Positions 14,321 through 18,055 of a DNA stretch of 18,055 nucleotides are shown in pieces. The stretch covers positions 223-18,277 of the forward strand of contig DNAE01000187.1 in the NCBI GenBank assembly GCA_003543635.1. Direction: 5' to 3'. Source of the stretch: Clostridiales bacterium. GTDB taxonomy: Bacteria > Bacillota > Clostridia > Saccharofermentanales > Saccharofermentanaceae. Both the position numbers and the translations under genes were made by a program. Every line of letters begins with the position of its first letter. Position 1 is the stretch's first letter. Below the pieces are notes generated by a model. The model did no database searches, was not told where the DNA came from, and saw only the letters and a program-made list of their open reading frames with translations.

Positions 14321-15805
14321 TCAGATCTCGATGTCCCTCTTCTCGCCCTTAAGGATCCTCTGTACCGCAAACTTTCCGCTTGCAACGGCAACGGGGAGTC
14401 CTCCGGGGGAATTGGTCCACTGGCCTGCAAGATAAAGGTTGTCTATACCCTTCAACTTGCCCTTCATCTTTATCTGCTTACCGGAGGGTGTCGTAACGAA
14501 GCTCATGTAGCTACCGTGATATGCGTTGCAATATCTCTCGTACGTGAGCGGCGTCCAGGCATCGATGAACTCCATGTCGCCCGTAAGCTCGGGGAATGCC
14601 TTAACGATCCTCTTCTCCACCTCAAGGGTAAGCTCTTCCTTTATTTTATCGTATTCTTCACGGGAAAGGGCCTTCCAGAAAAGAAAATCCTCATCGGTCT
14701 GGGTAATACATGTCTGGATGACCTGCTTTCCGTCCTTTACGAATATGGGATCGTAGCCGTAGGACTTGACATACATCCTGTCAAAGCTCCTTGAACCCAC
14801 CTTGATGGGATCGATGTCGATGAAGATCGTCTCGCCGCGGCTGAACTTCTCGCTGACGGCAAAGGCCACCTGGAATCCGCTGGTGGCGGGGTAGTTCGCA
14901 GGAGCATCGTATGCCTCCTTTATCTCCTTGGGCATATACTTCTCGGGAAGGAGCTTATGGAACAGAGGGTGCACGTCGATGGCAGTGATAACGTAATCGG
15001 CGGGAACGAATTCTCCTCCTGCAAGTCTTATTCCCGTGGCCGTCTTCTTCTCCAGGACGATCTCGTCGATGGAGGAGTTATAGAAGATCTTTCCGCCGAG
15101 CTCCTTGAACTTGCGCTCCATGCGGAGGGACATCTGAAGGGATGCTCCCATGGGGATGTTACCGTTGCCGTCTGCCATGGTGGCGTAGGACACCAGGAAG
15201 GAATAGGCACAGTAGGACTTGGGAAGGTAATCGCACATGAGCTTCTGAAGCAGAGGGGATCTGAACCTCTTGCTGTATTCCTCGAGGGAGATCTTACCGA
15301 ACTCCTTCATTACCTTGGGGAAGTCCGCCATGTTCTTTCCCATGGAGATGTAATCCTTGACCTTCCACATTTCCATGGGCTTATTAGCGGGGAAAAGGCA
15401 CTGCTTGGAATACTCCACATACTCTATGAACTTATGTATCTCCTCCTCATCCTCGGGGGCCGCCTCGATGAGTTCCCTCTCGGTCCTTTCAAGATCGTTC
15501 CAAAGGGTTACGCTCTTACCCTCATAGGTGGATGTATAGAAGGAATCTATCTTTGCATATTCCATATCGTCGGAGAGGGCACCCACCGTCTTCCATACAT
15601 CGTAAAGCTCGGTGCCCTTCCTTGTTCCCGTCAGCCAGTGAATGCAGTTATCGATGTGATAACCCTTTCTGTTCCAGCCGATGCACTCGCCTCCGGGGAT
15701 GGCGTTCTTCTCGTAGATCGTCGCCTCATATCCTGCCTTAAGGGCATATATACCTGCTGAAAGACCTGCTATACCGCCTCCGATGATCACTACTCTCTTA
15801 TCCAT
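14321..15805 (-). CDS. Phytoene desaturase/carotenoid isomerase-like FAD oxidoreductase (494 aa)
   Basis: The Rossmann motif GGGIAGLSAG (9-18) with Glu32 binds FAD. The GGECIGWNRKGYHIDNCIHW segment (38-57) corresponds to the GG-R/E ... G-x-x-F/I-D motif of the CrtI/CrtISO and amine-oxidase superfamily. The C-terminal LYLAGQWTNSPGGLPVAVAS is the second FAD contact. Length is normal for the group. Gut Clostridia carry many such proteins outside any carotenoid pathway. No phytoene synthase or prenyltransferase gene is nearby, so carotenoid synthesis is not supported; fatty-acid or retinoid-like substrates are possible. ATG 15805 has AGGAG about 7 bases upstream and a near-consensus promoter. It is the first gene of the six-gene unit. 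Confidence 0.87.
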   Translation of the reverse strand: MDKRVVIIGGGIAGLSAGIYALKAGYEATIYEKNAIPGGECIGWNRKGYHIDNCIHWLTGTRKGTELYDVWKTVGALSDDMEYAKIDSFYTSTYEGKSVTLWNDLERTERELIEAAPEDEEEIHKFIEYVEYSKQCLFPANKPMEMWKVKDYISMGKNMADFPKVMKEFGKISLEEYSKRFRSPLLQKLMCDYLPKSYCAYSFLVSYATMADGNGNIPMGASLQMSLRMERKFKELGGKIFYNSSIDEIVLEKKTATGIRLAGGEFVPADYVITAIDVHPLFHKLLPEKYMPKEIKEAYDAPANYPATSGFQVAFAVSEKFSRGETIFIDIDPIKVGSRSFDRMYVKSYGYDPIFVKDGKQVIQTCITQTDEDFLFWKALSREEYDKIKEELTLEVEKRIVKAFPELTGDMEFIDAWTPLTYERYCNAYHGSYMSFVTTPSGKQIKMKGKLKGIDNLYLAGQWTNSPGGLPVAVASGKFAVQRILKGEKRDIEI

Positions 15806-15820
15806 GTTTGTTGCTCCTTT

Positions 15821-15836
15821 TTGAATTTTGATTCAT
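15821..15836. promoter_or_regulatory. Operator-like palindrome, site 1 (imperfect)
   Basis: TTGAAT-TTTG-ATTCAT is a one-mismatch copy of the palindrome TTGAAT-N4-ATTCAA. It lies in the transcribed leader, abutting site 2 (they share one base), with a centre-to-centre distance of 15 bases. Confidence 0.6.
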
Positions 15837-15852
15837 TGAATGTAAATTCAAT
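15835..15852. promoter_or_regulatory. Operator-like palindrome, site 2, overlapping the -10 box
   Basis: ATTGAAT-GTAA-ATTCAAT is a perfect inverted repeat of 7-base arms with a 4-base centre. It covers the presumed transcription start and two bases of the TATATT -10 box, so a bound protein would block RNA polymerase directly. Confidence 0.78.
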
Positions 15853-15878
15853 ATACACCCGCAAAATCCATTTGTCAA
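15850..15878 (-). promoter_or_regulatory. Sigma-A promoter of the oxidoreductase-tetR-mnmA operon
   Basis: On the minus strand TTGACA (15878-15873) and TATATT (15855-15850) are separated by exactly 17 bases, a near-consensus vegetative promoter. RNA would start around 15843, giving a leader of about 40 bases that ends in AAAAAGGAG before ATG 15805. Such a strong promoter next to repeated palindromes implies control by repression. Confidence 0.85.
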
Positions 15879-15884
15879 CAATTC

Positions 15885-15902
15885 GTTGAATTTTTATTCA
15901 AC
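15885..15902. promoter_or_regulatory. Operator-like palindrome, site 3, upstream of the -35 box
   Basis: GTTGAAT-TTTT-ATTCAAC is a perfect inverted repeat of 7-base arms with the same 4-base centre as site 2. It lies 7 bases upstream of the -35 box. Its centre is 50 bases from that of site 2, so dimers at both sites would flank the promoter. Confidence 0.75.
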
Positions 15903-15915
15903 TTTTTCACGGCCG

Positions 15916-15947
15916 AAAAAAAAGACCGGAGATGCGCTCCCCGGCCT
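15916..15947 (-). terminator. Intrinsic terminator after the MerR-like gene
   Basis: On the minus strand AGGCCGGGGA (15947-15938) pairs with TCTCCGGTCT (15932-15923) over ten positions, two of them G-T, around a five-base loop. Eight Ts follow (15923-15916). It ends the 17178-15965 transcription unit before the promoter of the next operon. Confidence 0.9.
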
Positions 15948-15964
15948 CTTATAATTCTGATCTG

Positions 15965-16696
15965 TTATTCTCTCTTGCAATAGATCCCGATGGCTCTGTC
16001 TACGAATTCCGCGGTACCCTCTCCCCCGTACTCGTCGATATTCCGTGTGAAGTCTCCGCCTCCGGAGTACATCCTCCCCAATCCGTCCAGGATCTTATCG
16101 GTACAGGTATACATATTCTCCGTGATGAAGTCTTGGATCCTCCTGACAAGATCCTGGGCCTCGGGACATCCGGGATCCTTATCCTTTATTGAGCCCGCCT
16201 CCTTGAACAAGAGCATGAAACGGTCCGCCATAAGTTCATTCTCTTCCCGGGTCCTGTTCCCCGTCTTCTCCATCATCTCCTTATACTGGGGAGTCTTGGA
16301 GTAAAGTTCCTTTGCCGCAGCGGAATACTCATCCAGCTTACTTCTGTCGAAGGCCTTAAAATCCAGATTGTTTGTTCCCATAAGCTTGATCCCCATGGCG
16401 AAGTTCATCAGGTTTTCTATATGTTCCTTCTTGAGCCTCAAGAGCTCTATCTGCTGTTCTAAGGCTTTATTCCTGTCGAAGTCCGGACTGTTTATGATCT
16501 CCTTGATGTCCTTTAACGGGAACTCCAGTTCCCGGAACAGGAGGATGTGCTGAAGGCGGATAAGATCCGAAGTATCGTAGAGCCTGTATCCGGCTTCACT
16601 CTTTCCTCCGGGATGCAAAAGACCGATATTGTCATAGTATTGGAGCGTGCGGATACTTACCCCCGCAAGTTTGCTCACCTCGTGTACTGTCATCAT
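15965..16696 (-). CDS. MerR-family regulator with TipAS-like C-terminal domain (243 aa)
   Basis: Residues 1-70 are a standard MerR winged helix (MTVHEVSKLAGVSIRTLQYY, GLLHPGGKSEAGYRLYDTSD, LEFPLKDIKEII). A linking coiled coil spans about 75-100. The last 120 residues (YSAAAKELYSKTPQYKEMME through the end) resemble the TipAS antibiotic-recognition fold, which in TipA binds thiopeptides and switches on multidrug-resistance genes. The ligand here is unknown. It starts 5 bases after the stop of the small membrane-protein gene with AAGGTG just upstream, so both are co-transcribed from 17239-17211, and it is followed by its own terminator. No MerR-type promoter with a 19-base spacer was found close by, so its target may lie outside the window. 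Confidence 0.88.
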   Translation of the reverse strand: MMTVHEVSKLAGVSIRTLQYYDNIGLLHPGGKSEAGYRLYDTSDLIRLQHILLFRELEFPLKDIKEIINSPDFDRNKALEQQIELLRLKKEHIENLMNFAMGIKLMGTNNLDFKAFDRSKLDEYSAAAKELYSKTPQYKEMMEKTGNRTREENELMADRFMLLFKEAGSIKDKDPGCPEAQDLVRRIQDFITENMYTCTDKILDGLGRMYSGGGDFTRNIDEYGGEGTAEFVDRAIGIYCKRE

Positions 16697-16701
16697 ACAC
16701 C

Positions 16702-17178
16702 TTAAAGATCAAAGAGATCTACGCTGTCGTTAAGCCTGTAGATCTTGACACGGCTGCCGGGGGCAAGCTCAGACTTTGTGCCTCCGATGAAGCTCAGATC
16801 CTGATCCTCTAAACCCTTCACCTTGTAGCCCTTATCCGTCTTGGTGAGTATCTCACCCACATAGAAGTCGCAGTCGTCCTTCCTTATCGCCTTGGAAACG
16901 GCAAAGATATTATATACGGAATAGAAAGGAAGTATGAGAAGGAATATATATAGGATGATCATCTTGATGCTGTAAACGATGATATGAACAAACGCAACGA
17001 GCAAAGCCACTATTCCGATGGCAATCGCCAGGACTACGACGGATCCGATAAGGAGTGCAAGGGCGCCTTTTCTGCTCGAATTAAAGAGCTTCTTCTTATC
17101 CTTGTCATCCACCGTTATCCTGCTGATATATCCTGCTTCCTCAGCCTCGTGTAATGCCCATTTGATATCCCGTGCCAT
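16702..17178 (-). CDS. Small membrane protein, two central helices (158 aa, unrecognised)
   Basis: A charged cytoplasmic-type N-terminus of about 38 residues (HEAEEAGYISRITVDDKDKK) precedes two long hydrophobic segments (about 39-64 and 66-91, ALALLIGSVVVLAIAIGIVA then IIVYSIKMIILYIFLLILPF). A C-terminal domain of about 60 residues (FYVGEILTKTDKGYKVKGLE ... PGSRVKIYRL) has a small beta-barrel look, possibly SH3- or NfeD-like. I do not recognise a family. ATG 17178 has GGAGGA (17190-17185) upstream. It leads the transcription unit containing the MerR-like gene, so it may be linked to that regulator. Confidence 0.78.
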   Translation of the reverse strand: MARDIKWALHEAEEAGYISRITVDDKDKKKLFNSSRKGALALLIGSVVVLAIAIGIVALLVAFVHIIVYSIKMIILYIFLLILPFYSVYNIFAVSKAIRKDDCDFYVGEILTKTDKGYKVKGLEDQDLSFIGGTKSELAPGSRVKIYRLNDSVDLFDL

Positions 17179-17210
17179 GTTCTATCCTCCGTTTCCATAT
17201 AGCTTTAGTC

Positions 17211-17239
17211 ACTATACCAATCGTACACCTTGAGGTCAA
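17211..17239 (-). promoter_or_regulatory. Sigma-A promoter of the small membrane protein/merR unit
   Basis: TTGACC (17239-17234) and TATAGT (17216-17211) are spaced by 17 bases on the minus strand. The leader to ATG 17178 would be about 25 bases and contains GGAGGA. Confidence 0.75.
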
Positions 17240-17268
17240 ATGATATATCTCCGGCGCCGTCTGATAAG

Positions 17269-17364
17269 CTACCAGTTCTTCTTCTCCTGCGGGGCCTTTG
17301 AAAGATCGGAAAGGAGTCCCTTAAGTACCGGGTTTTCCACCGGACGGTTCACGTCAACAGCCAT
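17269..17364 (-). CDS. Candidate 31-codon small protein overlapping the end of the beta-helix gene
   Basis: An ATG at 17364 is preceded by GGAGGG (17375-17370) at ideal spacing and opens a frame of 31 codons ending in TAG at 17269. The product begins MAVDVNRPVENPVLKGLLSD and ends in a charged KKNW tail. It has no hydrophobic segment. It overlaps the stop of the upstream gene by 11 bases in another frame, a layout that favours coupled translation. A strong ribosome site inside the end of a gene is unlikely to be chance, but an alternative is a 3' frameshift of the larger gene. Conservation in relatives would settle it. Confidence 0.45.
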   Translation of the reverse strand: MAVDVNRPVENPVLKGLLSDLSKAPQEKKNW

Positions 17365-18055
17365 AATAACCCTCCGCGAAGGGGCCGGGTATCACCTTAC
17401 CTGTCCTCTTATTTCCGTTGTAGTCGGTATCGAATACAATGGTGCTTCCGTCGGGATCCTCAAACCTCTGTTCCGGTTCGAAGGCCTTGCCCAGGGTGTC
17501 GGAGTCTATGAGATCGCAGGAAGCATCCTTTATGTAGTCGTAAAGATCCGTCTTAAGGACAAACTTTCCGTCCCGCTCCTCCACGTCGATATCGACCTTT
17601 GCGCCGTCATCGACGATACATCCCTTCTCGTTCTTCCAAGGCTTGGCGCCTCCGAGATACAGGTTGCCCTCGGACCATACGGGAAGGGGGCTGAAATGGC
17701 CCACGGCAAGTTTTTGCATATCAGGGACATCGGAATCCATATCGAACATGGAGATCCATTCGTCGTAGGTCGGATAGTCGTCCCAGACCCGGGTCCCCGT
17801 CTCCCTGTTCTCAGGCCAGAACTCCCCCTCCTTGCTGTCGCTTTGTACGACATAGGGATCTGAGGGCCACTTCTGAAGGAAGATATTATTGTAGAATCTG
17901 TTATCGCCGTGAAGTATGGTTACGAATCCCATAACCTCGGTCCTGTGGGGGATGTGGTAGGGCGTGTAGCGCTGGCGAAGCTTTCCGTCCACGATGGAAT
18001 CGGTTCCCTCGCCCACACTCGTGAAGCTTCCGCAGATAAGGTTATGCACCATGGC
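17354..18055 (-). CDS. C-terminal part of a probable right-handed beta-helix carbohydrate-active protein (5' partial)
   Basis: The frame is open to the right edge; the ATG at 18052 is almost certainly internal. Visible text includes NLICGSFTSVGEGTDS, RYTPYHIPHRTEV, GFVTILHGDNRFYNNIFLQK and a C-terminal GKVIPGPFAEGYYGC. A run with HN-x-I ... FYNNIF is typical of the coils of parallel beta-helix proteins. From memory, glycan-degrading beta-helix proteins of Lachnospiraceae carry a similar late segment, but the exact CAZy family cannot be fixed from this fragment. It has no membrane segment and no stop before 17354. There is no obvious terminator after it, so a short tail gene may share its message. 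Confidence 0.7.
   Translation of the reverse strand, partial: AMVHNLICGSFTSVGEGTDSIVDGKLRQRYTPYHIPHRTEVMGFVTILHGDNRFYNNIFLQKWPSDPYVVQSDSKEGEFWPENRETGTRVWDDYPTYDEWISMFDMDSDVPDMQKLAVGHFSPLPVWSEGNLYLGGAKPWKNEKGCIVDDGAKVDIDVEERDGKFVLKTDLYDYIKDASCDLIDSDTLGKAFEPEQRFEDPDGSTIVFDTDYNGNKRTGKVIPGPFAEGYYGC

Noticed and set aside
14311..14430. 40-residue N-terminal extension of the TetR protein
   Set aside because: It is within the oxidoreductase coding region, has a non-protein-like Arg/Ser/Pro composition, and TetR proteins normally begin just before the first helix, as with ATG 14310.
14321..15805. A carotenoid biosynthesis cluster
   Set aside because: Only one CrtI-like gene is present; no phytoene synthase, cyclase or isoprenoid gene is nearby, and the family is widespread in non-pigmented bacteria.
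15821..15902. The three palindromes as MerR binding sites
   Set aside because: MerR regulators usually bind a promoter spacer of 19-20 bases. Here the spacer is 17 and the sites flank the promoter, which fits a TetR repressor better. Not fully excluded.
17240..17268. GGCGCC-containing segment as a terminator of the beta-helix gene
   Set aside because: The self-complementary core is short and no T-run follows on the minus strand.
1..18055. CRISPR arrays, transposons, prophage, tRNA or rRNA genes
   Set aside because: No regularly spaced repeats, transposase or integrase motifs, cloverleaf-like or ribosomal sequences were recognised on either strand.

Overview
The window looks like a chromosomal segment of an anaerobic low-to-mid-GC Firmicute, most likely a Lachnospiraceae-type Clostridium (Butyrivibrio-like). 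This is inferred, not searched: strong AGGAGG-type ribosome sites, heavy AGG/AGA/ATA codon use, and an esterase of the rumen cinnamoyl-hydrolase type. Genes are packed tightly. No rRNA, tRNA, CRISPR array, insertion sequence or prophage gene was seen, and no gene-free gap exceeds 300 bases.

Region 1 (1-7029) is the most unusual. Two tandem minus-strand paralogues (5089-2522 and 2528-1, the second running off the left edge) each fuse an N-terminal YidC/Oxa1-type insertase domain, a block of extra membrane helices, and a C-terminal extracytoplasmic alkaline-phosphatase/sulfatase-superfamily catalytic domain. In both, the conserved arginine of the YidC groove is asparagine. Divergent from them is a plus-strand pair: a PIG-V/GT76-like polytopic glycosyltransferase (5211-6410) and a single-pass membrane protein with an extracytoplasmic beta-rich domain (6421-7029). 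I infer a cell-envelope glycan or lipid modification locus; the substrate cannot be read from sequence.

Region 2 (6983-10620) is an AraC-family regulator divergent from a three-gene ABC exporter operon (ATPase plus two ABC-2/DUF990-type permeases, COG4586/4587/3694 type), closed by a clear intrinsic terminator.

Region 3 (10622-15805, minus) is a six-gene run with overlaps or gaps of at most 28 bases: CrtI/CrtISO-like FAD oxidoreductase, TetR regulator, zinc-ribbon membrane protein, cinnamoyl-esterase-like hydrolase, NimA-like flavin protein and the tRNA thiolase gene mnmA. A near-consensus promoter in front of it carries three copies of the palindrome TTGAAT-N4-ATTCAA, very probably the operator of the TetR protein encoded by the second gene.

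Region 4 (15916-18055, minus) holds a MerR/TipAS-like regulator with its own terminator, a small two-helix membrane protein with a good promoter, and the C-terminal part of a probable right-handed beta-helix carbohydrate-active enzyme running off the right edge. The last is followed by an 11-base-overlapping 31-codon ORF with a strong ribosome site.
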